DNA of 64,000 nt from NCBI GenBank assembly GCA_028703175.1, contig JAQVNJ010000013.1, positions 1 to 64,000 on the forward strand, written 5' to 3'. Below the pieces are notes generated by a model that worked only from the letters and a program-made list of their open reading frames with translations, had not been told where the DNA came from and did no database searches. Position numbers and translations under genes: made by a program. Of the stretch, positions 17,587 to 25,792 are shown in pieces. The DNA is from JAAYCB01 sp012744395. Lineage in GTDB: Bacteria > Planctomycetota > Planctomycetia > Pirellulales > Thermoguttaceae. Position 1 is the first letter of the stretch. The number at the start of each line of letters is the position of its first letter.

Positions 17587-18021
17587 TCAAATATAGTACA
17601 TCAGTTCGCCCTGGTCGCGCGCCCGATCGAGCAGGTCGGCGAAGCTGATCTCGCCGAGCAGTCGGCGTTCGACGGCGGCCACTTCCTGCCAGGCCGCGTT
17701 GAGGGCCTTCACGGCGGGCGAGTCGGGCGAGGCATTGCTCGACTTCCCCTCGCCATTGCCCGCCCCTTCCATGGCTTCCATGACTTCGCCGAGCGAGATC
17801 CTGCCGGGATCGCGAACGAGGTGATACCCGCCGGCGGCGCCGCGGGTGCTGGCAACGAGCCCCGCGCCTTTCAGTTGGAGCAGAATCTGCACCAGAAACC
17901 GCGGCGGCACGTCGTGCCGCTCGGCGATCGAACGGATCCGCACCGGTTGGCCGGACCGGAAGCGTGACGCCAATTCAAGCATCGCGATGCATGCATATTC
18001 CGTCTTCGCGGAAATCTTCAT
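17587..18021 (-). CDS. Rrf2-family transcriptional regulator
   Basis: 144 aa from MKISAKTEYACIAMLELA at 18021, the standard family N-terminus. The winged helix includes VPPRFLVQILLQLKGAGLV and STRGAAGGYHL. The three cysteines that hold the Fe-S cluster in IscR and NsrR are absent: the only cysteine is residue 11. It is therefore more like CymR/RisR-type members that sense a ligand or partner protein. Its start overlaps the APS reductase stop by four bases (ATGA), so both are made from one mRNA. Sulfur-supply control is a reasonable inference, with sufUS next door and the promoter above the reductase gene as possible targets. Confidence 0.88.
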   Translation of the reverse strand: MKISAKTEYACIAMLELASRFRSGQPVRIRSIAERHDVPPRFLVQILLQLKGAGLVASTRGAAGGYHLVRDPGRISLGEVMEAMEGAGNGEGKSSNASPDSPAVKALNAAWQEVAAVERRLLGEISFADLLDRARDQGELMYYI

Positions 18022-18857
18022 GGATTGCGACCGTCCTGCTCTTCGTCCGCGGTATGCAGACCGCACTCGGTTTTTGCCGTCCCGCTCCAGCGTCCGGCGC
18101 GCTCATCCTCGCCAAACAGGACCGGCCGCGTGCACGGCCAGCAGCCCACGCTCGGATAGCCTTGGTCGTGAAGCGGGTTGTAGGGGATGTTCTCCTCCGT
18201 GATCCGTTTCCAGACCTGCGCCTTTGTCCAGTTGGCCAACGGACTGATCTTCACCAACCCGAATTTCTTGTCCCAGCCGACGATCGCCGTCTTGGCTCGG
18301 TGGGGACTCTGGTCCCGGCGGATGCCGCTCATCCACCCGGTGAATCCCCGCACGTGCTCGCGGAGGACCTTGATCTTCCGGTCGAAGCAGCAACGATCCG
18401 AATCCCGCTCGTAGAGCGGGCCCCCGTGCTCGCGCTCGTAGTCCGCGACGCTCAACTCCGGCCGGGCCAACGCCACCTCGATCCCGTAACGCTCCGCAAT
18501 CCGGTCGCGAAGCGTCAACGTCTCCTGAAACTGGTAACCCGTATCCAAATTAAACACATAAACCCGCGGCTCGATCCTCGCCAGCATCGACAGGATCACG
18601 CAGCCCTCCGGCCCGAACGCCGTGGCCATCGTCAAACGCGGAAAATGATGCTCGACCGCCCAGGTGATGATTTCTTCAGGGCTGGCGGTCTCAAGCCCGC
18701 GGCTGGCTCGTTGGAGTTGCTCGGCCCATTCCGCCGTCAACCCCTGGCCACCTTGAGCCATCGAAGCGGGCCGTGGATGTTCGACATCTCCTTCCGCCCC
18801 AACAGCCGATCGAGCGGGACCGATGGCCTGACCGGGATACATAATCTTTCCGCTCAT
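18018..18857 (-). CDS. cysH: Adenylylsulfate (APS) reductase, CysH family
   Basis: About 279 aa if it starts at 18857. The true start is uncertain (ATG at 18842 or 18761 also possible, none with a good ribosome site). The domain begins around ATAFGPEGCVILSM, with the P-loop-like substrate region, LDTGYQFQET, and the catalytic ECGLH near the C-terminus. Paired cysteines in DRCCFDRK and CWPC are the [4Fe-4S] ligands that mark APS-using assimilatory reductases, rather than PAPS-using ones. It reduces APS to sulfite in the cytoplasm. It is first in the transcript with the Rrf2 gene. A near-consensus promoter lies about 90 bases above the start. Confidence 0.9.
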   Translation of the reverse strand: MSGKIMYPGQAIGPARSAVGAEGDVEHPRPASMAQGGQGLTAEWAEQLQRASRGLETASPEEIITWAVEHHFPRLTMATAFGPEGCVILSMLARIEPRVYVFNLDTGYQFQETLTLRDRIAERYGIEVALARPELSVADYEREHGGPLYERDSDRCCFDRKIKVLREHVRGFTGWMSGIRRDQSPHRAKTAIVGWDKKFGLVKISPLANWTKAQVWKRITEENIPYNPLHDQGYPSVGCWPCTRPVLFGEDERAGRWSGTAKTECGLHTADEEQDGRNP

Positions 18858-18944
18858 CCTATGAAGAAATGGGAGGCCGTGCAAACGTGCTGCCCAGCGC
18901 GAGCGATGGCTTCGGCGGGCAGAAGAAACGCCAGACAACGCACA

Positions 18945-18973
18945 ATGTTATCTATGTTCGTCAACAAAGTCAA
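18945..18973 (-). promoter_or_regulatory. Sigma70-type promoter for cysH-rrf2
   Basis: On the minus strand TTGACT (18973-18968) and TAACAT (18950-18945) are separated by exactly 17 bases, in an AT-rich pocket rare for this genome. The spacing and match are good. Transcription would start near 18938, just above the candidate cysH starts. An AT-rich stretch directly upstream could hold the operator for the Rrf2 protein, but I cannot define a palindrome. Confidence 0.6.
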
Positions 18974-18996
18974 GATAATTCAGTTTTCTGAGTCAT

Positions 18997-19035
18997 CGGT
19001 CTCTGAGCGAACCGTCTCGGTCTCTGAGCGAACCG
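18997..19035. repeat. 21-bp tandem direct repeat upstream of the sugar kinase gene
   Basis: CGGTCTCTGAGCGAACCG occurs at 18997-19014 and again at 19018-19035, a 21-base period, in the divergent region between cysH and the kinase gene. It may be a regulator site for the kinase operon or a chance duplication. Confidence 0.5.
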
Positions 19036-19135
19036 CCCGAGGGGTTGACGCAAGGCTCCGCGTTGGCCACGATTTGCCGAATGGGATTGGGCGGCCTCGG
19101 GTTGGACACTTGCGCTTCGGGAGTGAAGGAAGACG

Positions 19136-20650
19136 ATGGCGGACAAGGCATATCTGGCAATCGACATGGGGGCTTCGAGCGGTCGGCACGTTGTGGGCCG
19201 ATTCGATGGAAGGTTGATCGGTCTGGAGGAGGTCTACCGGTTCGACAACGGGCCGGTGGACGTTGCCGGCAGCCTCTACTGGGACCTGCTCGCCCAGTGG
19301 ACCCACGTGACCGAGGGGATGCGCGCGGCCGGCGCTGGCTATGCCGGTCGCATCGCCAGTGTCGGCGTCGACACGTGGGGGGTCGACTTTGGACTGCTCG
19401 GCCGCGGCGATCAACTGCTCGGCAATCCCTACCATTATCGCGACGCCCGCACGGGCGGCATGATGGCCCGGGCCGAGGAGTTCGTCTCGCGCGAGGAGAT
19501 TTTTCGCCACTCGGGTCTCCAGTTCATGCAACTGAACACCCTCTACCAGCTGCTGGCCATGAAGCTCTCCAATTCTCCCCTGTTGGACGTGGCCGAGACC
19601 CTGCTGATGATGCCCGACCTGTTCCACTGGCTGATGACCGGCCAGAAATGCAGCGAGTTGACGGACGCAACGACGACCCAGTTCTACAACCCCGTCCGCA
19701 GGGCTTGGTCCACGGATTTGCTGGAGAAGATGCATCTTCCGACGGCCATTCTCGGCCCGATCGTCGAGCCGGGGACGAACCTGGGCCGCCTCCGCGAGGC
19801 CTTGGCCGCGGAGACGCGCCTGGCGGCTGCCGACGTTGTCTTGCCCGGCAGCCATGACACGGCCAGCGCCGTGATGGCCGTTCCCGCCGCCTCCCAGCCC
19901 GGCCAGAAGCCCGATTGGTGCTACATCAGCCTGGGCACGTGGGCGCTGATGGGCGTCGAGTCGCCCCAGCCGCTGGTCAACGACGAGGTGATGCGGATGA
20001 ATTTCACCAACGAGGGCGGCGTCGGCGGCACCACCCGGCTGCTCAAGAACATCTGCGGGCTCTGGCTCGTGCAGCAGTGCCGGCAGGCGTGGAACCAGTC
20101 GGGCAAGCAGTGGGACTGGGAGGACCTGAACCGGATGTCGGCCGCCGCCAAGCCGCTCGTTGCATTTATCGATCCGGACGCGGCGGATTTCCTTGCCCCC
20201 AAGGACATGCCCGAGGCGATCCGCCAGTTCACGCGGCGAACCGGGCAGACGGTGCCCGAGGACGAGGGCGCTGTTCTGCGCTGCGCACTGGACAGCCTGG
20301 CGATGAAATCGCGCTACGTGCTGGCGATGTGCGAGCAGCTCAACGGCGGCCCGATCCGCACGATCCATATCGTCGGGGGCGGGACCCAGAACCGGCAGCT
20401 CTGCCAGGCAATCGCCGACGCCTGCGGCCGCCGCGTCGTCGCCGGTCCGATCGAAGCCACTGCGATCGGAAACCTGATGATGCAGGCCGTGGCCGCCGGC
20501 GACGTGGGCGGGATCGCCGAGGCGCGGGAAGTGATTCGCAACAGCTTTCCCGTCGAGGAGTACGAGCCGCGCCAGACCGCCGCTTGGGACGACGCGTACG
20601 GGCGGTTTTTGAAGACCGTCGGCGATGGACAGCAGGCCGCGGAAAGTTGA
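19136..20650 (+). CDS. rhaB: FGGY-family sugar kinase, rhamnulokinase type
   Basis: 504 aa with GGAAG before the ATG. The N-terminal half starts with the ribonuclease H-like fold (AIDMGASSGRHVVG) and carries SVGVDTWGVDFGLL and PYHYRDARTGG, characteristic of rhamnulokinases. The second half has the phosphate/adenosine elements LPGSHDTASAV, ISLGTWALMGVE and IVGGGTQN. The predicted reaction is ATP-dependent phosphorylation of rhamnulose or a related ketose (fuculose is possible) in the cytoplasm. No rhamnose isomerase or aldolase is adjacent. The following genes, a Gfo/Idh oxidoreductase and a decarboxylase, are in the same direction with gaps of 101 and 64 bases. Confidence 0.85.
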   Translation: MADKAYLAIDMGASSGRHVVGRFDGRLIGLEEVYRFDNGPVDVAGSLYWDLLAQWTHVTEGMRAAGAGYAGRIASVGVDTWGVDFGLLGRGDQLLGNPYHYRDARTGGMMARAEEFVSREEIFRHSGLQFMQLNTLYQLLAMKLSNSPLLDVAETLLMMPDLFHWLMTGQKCSELTDATTTQFYNPVRRAWSTDLLEKMHLPTAILGPIVEPGTNLGRLREALAAETRLAAADVVLPGSHDTASAVMAVPAASQPGQKPDWCYISLGTWALMGVESPQPLVNDEVMRMNFTNEGGVGGTTRLLKNICGLWLVQQCRQAWNQSGKQWDWEDLNRMSAAAKPLVAFIDPDAADFLAPKDMPEAIRQFTRRTGQTVPEDEGAVLRCALDSLAMKSRYVLAMCEQLNGGPIRTIHIVGGGTQNRQLCQAIADACGRRVVAGPIEATAIGNLMMQAVAAGDVGGIAEAREVIRNSFPVEEYEPRQTAAWDDAYGRFLKTVGDGQQAAES

Positions 20651-20751
20651 CAATGGAGACCTGAACAAGATTGGCTGGCGGCAGATGGCGGCGCGGCTGC
20701 GCTCACCGAGGACTGTCCGCCGCCTGTTGTCTAGCAGAGCGGAGCACCTCA

Positions 20752-21777
20752 ATGATCAACGTTGGAATTTGCGGCCTGGGTTTCATGGGCATGATTCATT
20801 ACCTCGCGTACCAGAAGGTTCGCGGGGCGAAGGTCAAGGCGATCTGCGAGAAGATTCCCGAGCGATTGGCCGGCGATTGGCGGTCGATCAAGGGCAACTT
20901 CGGACCGCGCGGCAAGAAGATGAACCTGGCGGGAATCGCCACCTACAGCGAGCTGGAGAAGATGCTTGCCGATCCGAACATCGACATGGTCGACATCTGC
21001 CTGCCGCCCTGCGCGCATGCCGAGACGGCGATCGCCGCGCTGAAGGCGGGCAAGCACGTGCTCTGCGAAAAGCCGATCGCCCTGGCCGTCGACGATGCCC
21101 GGCGGATGGTCAAGACCGCCAACCAGGCCGGCAAGATGCTGATGATCGCCCACGTGCTGCCGTTCTTCGCGGCCTACCGGTTCGCCTTGAACACGATCCA
21201 GAGCAAGAAGTACGGCCGCTTCCTCGGCGGCAATTTCACCCGCGTCATCTCCGATCCCCTCTGGCTGAAGGACTTCTACGACCCCAACGGCTGCGGCGGA
21301 CCGATGGTCGACCTCCACATCCACGACGCCCACTTCATCCGCCTGATCTGCGGCATGCCCAAGGCGGTCCATTCCGTCGGCCGCATGCGCGGCCGGGTCG
21401 CCGAGTACTTCAACACGCAGTTCCTCTGTAGCGATCCTTCGCTCGTCGTCACCGCCACGAGCGGGGTGATCAACCAGCAGGGGCGCCCGTTCACCAACGG
21501 CTACGAGATTCACCTCCAGCGGGCGACGCTGCTCTTCGAGTCCTGGACGCAGACGCCGGTGACCGTGCTGACCGACGACGGCCGCGTCCGCCGGCCCAAG
21601 TTCACATCCGGCACCGACGAGACGGACGACTTCGCGGCCGAGCTGACCGAGGCCACCAAGGCCGTCGCCACGGGCAAGCCCTCGAAACTCCTCGACGGCC
21701 AGCTCGCCCTCGACGCCCTGATCCTCGGCCAGAAGCAGACCGAGTCGATCGTGAAACGCCGCCCGGTCAGAGTCTGA
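20752..21777 (+). CDS. Gfo/Idh/MocA-family oxidoreductase, cytoplasmic
   Basis: 341 aa from the ATG at 20752 (GGAG upstream); an upstream open stretch has no signal of being coding. Rossmann fold at the start (INVGICGLGFMGMIHY), intact EKP motif in VLCEKPIALAV, and a C-terminal sheet domain with GGPMVDLHIHDAHFIR, the His pair typical of dehydrogenases acting on polyols or sugars. No signal peptide, in contrast to the exported family members elsewhere in the window. It follows the rhamnulokinase-type gene, so a role in deoxy-sugar catabolism is plausible. Confidence 0.87.
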   Translation: MINVGICGLGFMGMIHYLAYQKVRGAKVKAICEKIPERLAGDWRSIKGNFGPRGKKMNLAGIATYSELEKMLADPNIDMVDICLPPCAHAETAIAALKAGKHVLCEKPIALAVDDARRMVKTANQAGKMLMIAHVLPFFAAYRFALNTIQSKKYGRFLGGNFTRVISDPLWLKDFYDPNGCGGPMVDLHIHDAHFIRLICGMPKAVHSVGRMRGRVAEYFNTQFLCSDPSLVVTATSGVINQQGRPFTNGYEIHLQRATLLFESWTQTPVTVLTDDGRVRRPKFTSGTDETDDFAAELTEATKAVATGKPSKLLDGQLALDALILGQKQTESIVKRRPVRV

Positions 21778-21841
21778 TGCCGGCGGGAACACATCCCCGG
21801 CCCGCCGGGCCGCGCCGCGCAATCCGCGATGGAGTCTCGGA

Positions 21842-22981
21842 ATGGCAGATCCGCCGACCACGTCGCCGCTCGATCGCCAGAGCGCCCGGCGGCTCGACGA
21901 GTTCTACGCGCGCTTGCAGCAAGAAGCGGAGAACTTCATCGGCTACCCCTGCAACGCGGATTTCGACTACCGCGACCTGTTCCGCTTCCTCGCGTTTCCG
22001 ATCAACAACGTCGGCGATCCGTTCGTGCCCAGCAACTTCCACCTGAACACCCACGCGTTCGAGTGCGAGGTGCTCGATGCGTTCCGCGAGTTGACCGGCG
22101 CAAGCGGCGGCGATGTCTGGGGGTATGTAACCAGCGGCGGCACCGAAGGCAACATGTACGGGATCTTTCTCGGCCGCGAGCTGTTTCCCGACGGGCTGGT
22201 CTACTACTCGGAAGACACCCACTACTCGGTCAGCAAGATCCTCCGCTGCCTGCACGTGCGGAACATCATGATCAAGAGCGCCGCGGACGGGCGGATCGAC
22301 CTGGAGGACCTGCGGGAGACGATCCGCATCCACCGCGACGTGCCGCCGATCGTCTTCGCCAACGTCGGAACCACGATGAAGGGGGCGACCGACGAGATCG
22401 CCGGAATCCGGCAGATCTTCGACGACCTGGCGATCCCCTCGCATTACATCCACGCCGACGCCGCGCTCAGCGGAATGATCCTGCCGTTCGTCGCCGACCC
22501 CGAGCCATGGGATTTCTCGGCCGGCGTCGACAGCATCAGCATCAGCGGCCACAAGATGATCGGTTCGCCGATCCCCTGCGGCGCGGCGCTCGCCCGGCGG
22601 CAGAACGTGGAACGGATCGCCCGCCACATCGAGTATGTCGGCACCCTCGACACGACGCTCTCCGGCTCGCGGAACGCGATCGCCCCGCTCTTCCTCTGGT
22701 ACGCGTTCCGCACGGTGGGCGTGGCCGGCTTCCGCCGCAACATCGAGCGCTGCTTGGAAACGGCCGATTACGCCATCGAGCGGTTGAACCGGGCCGGCCG
22801 CCACGCCTGGCGGCACAAGAATTCGATCACCGTCGTCTTCGATCGGCCCGCGATCGAGGTCGCCAGCAAGTGGCAGATCGCCGTCCACGGCAAGATCGGC
22901 CACCTGATCACCATGCCCCACGTCACCCGCGAGCATATCGACCGGTTCGTGGAAGACATAGAGAGGGCCAGTGGCCAATGA
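21842..22981 (+). CDS. hdc: PLP-dependent histidine decarboxylase-like enzyme
   Basis: 379 aa, GGAG eight bases before the ATG. Group II PLP decarboxylase of the bacterial histidine decarboxylase type: GYPCNADFDY and INNVGDPFVPSNFHLNTH near the start, VTSGGTEGNMYGIFLGRE, ANVGTTMKGATD, and the PLP lysine in SISISGHKMIGSPIPCG (about residue 237). Length matches the family. The expected reaction is histidine to histamine. Related enzymes with other substrates (serine in plants) share these motifs, so the substrate is not certain. The stop codon directly abuts a heptanucleotide repeat arm at 22980. Its position behind a sugar kinase and oxidoreductase has no obvious metabolic meaning. Confidence 0.85.
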   Translation: MADPPTTSPLDRQSARRLDEFYARLQQEAENFIGYPCNADFDYRDLFRFLAFPINNVGDPFVPSNFHLNTHAFECEVLDAFRELTGASGGDVWGYVTSGGTEGNMYGIFLGRELFPDGLVYYSEDTHYSVSKILRCLHVRNIMIKSAADGRIDLEDLRETIRIHRDVPPIVFANVGTTMKGATDEIAGIRQIFDDLAIPSHYIHADAALSGMILPFVADPEPWDFSAGVDSISISGHKMIGSPIPCGAALARRQNVERIARHIEYVGTLDTTLSGSRNAIAPLFLWYAFRTVGVAGFRRNIERCLETADYAIERLNRAGRHAWRHKNSITVVFDRPAIEVASKWQIAVHGKIGHLITMPHVTREHIDRFVEDIERASGQ

Positions 22982-23102
22982 CCAGGGTTCAATGTTCAAG
23001 GCTCGATGACCAACGTTCGATGTTCAATGTTCAAGGACCGGTGGCTTTTTAGTCATTGAATCTTGAACCTTGGTCATTCTGCCTGTAACCTCTAACCTTG
23101 TG
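22980..23102. repeat. Inverted pair of heptanucleotide-repeat arms
   Basis: Left arm 22980-23042 is nine successive 7-mers of the forms GTTCAAT, GTTCAAG, GTTCGAT, GACCAAC and GACCGGT. After an 11-base spacer, the right arm 23054-23102 is seven 7-mers (CATTGAA, TCTTGAA, CCTTGGT, CATTCTG, CCTGTAA, CCTCTAA, CCTTGTG), which are the same kind read on the other strand. The left arm begins at the hdc stop codon and the right arm ends shortly before the ACT gene. The same heptads recur at 38345-38424. It could fold as a long imperfect hairpin. Confidence 0.82.
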
Positions 23103-23111
23103 ACCCGTCTC

Positions 23112-23516
23112 ATGATGAAAGAAATCATCATCGTCAGCGACGACCGGCCTGGCATGGTGGCGGAGATCGCCGAGGCCCTGGCAGCCGTGCACGTCAACAT
23201 CGAGTCGCTCGATGTCGAGACGATCGGTGGATCGAAGGTCGCCGCGTTGACCGTCGACCGCTACGACGACGCCCTCCGCGGATTGGCCCGCACGCGATTC
23301 CAGGCGATCAGCGAGGATGCCCTGGTGCTCCAACTTGCCGACAAGCCGGGCGAACTGGCCCGGATCACCCGCCGGCTCAAGGACGCGCGGATCGACGTTC
23401 GCAGCGTCCGCATCCTCCGCCGCGAGTCTGGCACGGGCATCATTGCCGTCGCCACGGACCGCAACCGCGATGCCCGAGAATTGCTCGGCGACGTGCTCGT
23501 TTCGTGGCCCCGCTAG
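23112..23516 (+). CDS. Tandem ACT-domain protein
   Basis: 134 aa from ATG at 23112 (or 133 from the next ATG, which gives the typical MKEIIIV start). Two ACT units: residues about 3-65 (DDRPGMVAEIAEALA) and about 70-133 (DKPGELARITRRLKDA). ACT units bind amino acids and regulate enzymes; stand-alone pairs often act as sensors. It sits right after the repeat element, and there is no clear ribosome site other than the AT-rich end of that element. The ligand is unknown. Confidence 0.82.
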   Translation: MMKEIIIVSDDRPGMVAEIAEALAAVHVNIESLDVETIGGSKVAALTVDRYDDALRGLARTRFQAISEDALVLQLADKPGELARITRRLKDARIDVRSVRILRRESGTGIIAVATDRNRDARELLGDVLVSWPR

Positions 23517-23522
23517 GATGCC

Positions 23523-24638
23523 GTGATCGCCGCGCCGCCGCGCGCTCGCGGGGGGGAGGCGTCGATTGGCCGCCCCGGGCCCGGCACAAGTCGCGGCAAC
23601 CAGGGGCCGTCGCCGCCAACCATCCCGATCCGGAGCCCCGAATTGCCTGACAAACCGTCTTCCCTGGCGCCGCCGGTCGACGAGACGCCCCGGCCCCAAC
23701 CGCGGCGGGTTCGGTTTCTGGTCCGCTTCGTGCTCGTGCCGGGCGGCGTGATTCTTGCCGCCGTACTCGCACTGGCGATCATCCGCTGGTGGGCCTTTCC
23801 CCCGCCAACGGCCTGCCAGCTTGCCGAGACGATCGAAAGGTCCGGGGGCAACACCCGCTGGCGGGCGGCCATGCAACTGGCCGCCATGCTCGCCGATCCG
23901 CCGCAGGCTGCGCTGCGCCGCGACCGCCGCCTGGCCGGGCAGCTCGCCGCAGTCCTCCGCCGCGAGCTGACGTCCGGCGGGCAGGACGCGACGCTCTGCG
24001 TGTTTCTCTGCCGCGCCCTGGGCGAGTTCCAGGTCGACGCATCCCTGCCGGTCCTCGCCAACGCGGCCGCCAGCCGCAACGACCCCGTGCGGCGTTCGGC
24101 CGTCGAGTCGCTGGCGATCCTCGCCGACCGGCTCGGTGGGGACGATGTCTGGTCTTCCAGCGGGGTGCGGGATGCGATCCTCCAGGCATCGCGGACCTCT
24201 GCGCCGGCGCTCCGCGCCGCGGCCGCGTTCACACTCGGCGTCGTGGGCAACCTCGAAGCCCAACAGCGCCTGGAATCGATGCTCGCCGATGAAGACGTGA
24301 TCGTCCGCTACAACGCGGCCACCGCGCTGGCTCGGACGGGCAACGGCCGGGCGGTCGGCGTGCTCCTGGAGATGCTGGCGCCCGACCAGGCGGCCGCGCT
24401 GGCCGGCGCGGCGGACGAGGCGGCGCGAATCCGCCAGCGGGAGACGATCCACGCCAACGCGCTGGAAGCCGTCGGGCAACTGCTCAACGCCAACCCGGCG
24501 ATTGGGATCGGGGGGTTCGAGGATGCCCTCGCCAGGCTGCGGCAATCGCGGCCGCCGACGACGATCCTGGCGAGAATCGAGAGGCTAGTCGACGAAGATC
24601 GCCTTCATCAGGCGGAAAAACCCCTGCTTGCGCTCTGA
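23523..24638 (+). CDS. Membrane-anchored HEAT-repeat protein
   Basis: About 371 aa from a GTG at 23523; a later start (TTG near 23644) is equally possible because the first 60 residues are proline- and arginine-rich without signal features. One transmembrane helix (FLVRFVLVPGGVILAAVLALAIIRWW, split as residues about 64-90) is followed by alpha-helical HEAT/PBS-lyase-type repeats such as RRSAVESLAILADRL, LRAAAAFTLGVVGN and VRYNAATALARTGN. Such repeats mediate protein binding. The last 54 bases overlap the end of the convergent glycosidase-like gene. Role unknown. Confidence 0.75.
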   Translation: MIAAPPRARGGEASIGRPGPGTSRGNQGPSPPTIPIRSPELPDKPSSLAPPVDETPRPQPRRVRFLVRFVLVPGGVILAAVLALAIIRWWAFPPPTACQLAETIERSGGNTRWRAAMQLAAMLADPPQAALRRDRRLAGQLAAVLRRELTSGGQDATLCVFLCRALGEFQVDASLPVLANAAASRNDPVRRSAVESLAILADRLGGDDVWSSSGVRDAILQASRTSAPALRAAAAFTLGVVGNLEAQQRLESMLADEDVIVRYNAATALARTGNGRAVGVLLEMLAPDQAAALAGAADEAARIRQRETIHANALEAVGQLLNANPAIGIGGFEDALARLRQSRPPTTILARIERLVDEDRLHQAEKPLLAL

Positions 24639-25679
24639 ACAGATGCCCCAGTTGACGGGCACGCTCTGGTAGCCTTCGTCGAAGCCCTCGCCCTTCCTGC
24701 GGAAATCGAAGTAGCCCCAGGAGGCGCGGGCCCGCGTCGCCGCGATGAAGTTGTTCTCCGGCTTGTCGAAGTCGAAGTGGTCGTCCTCGTTGAAAACGAT
24801 CGGCTTCGGCCGGTACGAGGGGAGCGCGCGAACCTGCTCGACGATTTCCCCGATGCGCTCCGGGCGGCTGACGCCGTTGCCGTGCAGCAAGACGAAGTCC
24901 GACGCCTTGATCACGCGGTCCGGAGGCAGCGTGTTGCCATTGAAGCTGGTGGACACGAGCAATCGCCGGCCGCCGCGCTGATGGCTCCGGACCCGTTCGA
25001 TCAACTCGTGCACGCGGTCCTGCTTGATGATCGCGTGATCGTACTTGGCATTGTTGCATTCGTTGGCAACTTCAATGAGCACGTTGGTGAAGCCCTTGTC
25101 AAGGACCCAGCGGGTCGCATTGTCGACAGCCCGGATGACCGCCTCTTCCCCAGCGAGCCGTTCGTCCTGCCCGAAATAGAAGTAGCCGAGGATCACCACG
25201 ATCCCCAGGCGGTCGGCCTGGCGGACGATCCTCTCCATCCGTTCGGCATAGTCCTTGCGGAGATTGCCGCCGGCGTCGAAGCCGCTGTTCTCCCAGGGTT
25301 GGGAGCGAGAATAGCCCTCGGGGCTCCCGCCCTGGAAATTGATCGTGAACGCCAGCAGGCCATGCTCGCGCCACAAGGGCATTGCGGCGATGAATTCCCG
25401 CGTGTTCCGCTCGCGGTCCCATTTGCCCGAATCCGGGTATTTCCACCTGGCGACGGTCTCCGGATTCCGGTCGTCGAAGACTCCCTGGACCATGCGCAAG
25501 TTGGGCAGCAGCCCTTCCAGAACGGCTCCCCGCCAGGTACGTCCCCGGTACGTCGGCACGCCGTTGATGAGGAATTTATCGCCGGCGATGGCGATTGAAG
25601 TGGCCGGCTCGAATGCGGCGGCGGGGAGCGTCGCCGGGCAGGCCGCCAGGGCGGCAAGCAGGGTAAGGATGGTCTTCAT
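24585..25679 (-). CDS. Secreted glycoside-hydrolase-like (TIM-barrel, cellulase-type) protein
   Basis: 364 aa with a clear signal peptide (LLAALAACPATLPAAA). The body looks like a clan GH-A TIM barrel: INGVPTYRGRTW near the start, helices in the expected rhythm, LIEVANECNN with the putative acid/base glutamate (N-E pair near residue 207), and IVFNEDDHFDF with a candidate nucleophile glutamate near residue 296. It may cleave a plant or algal polysaccharide outside the cell. It follows the BNR-type gene by 113 bases on the same strand. The exact GH family is not certain. Confidence 0.65.
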   Translation of the reverse strand: MKTILTLLAALAACPATLPAAAFEPATSIAIAGDKFLINGVPTYRGRTWRGAVLEGLLPNLRMVQGVFDDRNPETVARWKYPDSGKWDRERNTREFIAAMPLWREHGLLAFTINFQGGSPEGYSRSQPWENSGFDAGGNLRKDYAERMERIVRQADRLGIVVILGYFYFGQDERLAGEEAVIRAVDNATRWVLDKGFTNVLIEVANECNNAKYDHAIIKQDRVHELIERVRSHQRGGRRLLVSTSFNGNTLPPDRVIKASDFVLLHGNGVSRPERIGEIVEQVRALPSYRPKPIVFNEDDHFDFDKPENNFIAATRARASWGYFDFRRKGEGFDEGYQSVPVNWGICSERKQGFFRLMKAIFVD

Positions 25680-25792
25680 GGCTCGGTGGGACTTGGGTTT
25701 TGAGGGGGCCGCGGAGCGTGTTGCCCGCGATTATGGCCTGCCGGGGGCGGGCCGTTAACACGAAGAGCGAACCGGCCGCTTGGCGGTCGCCT

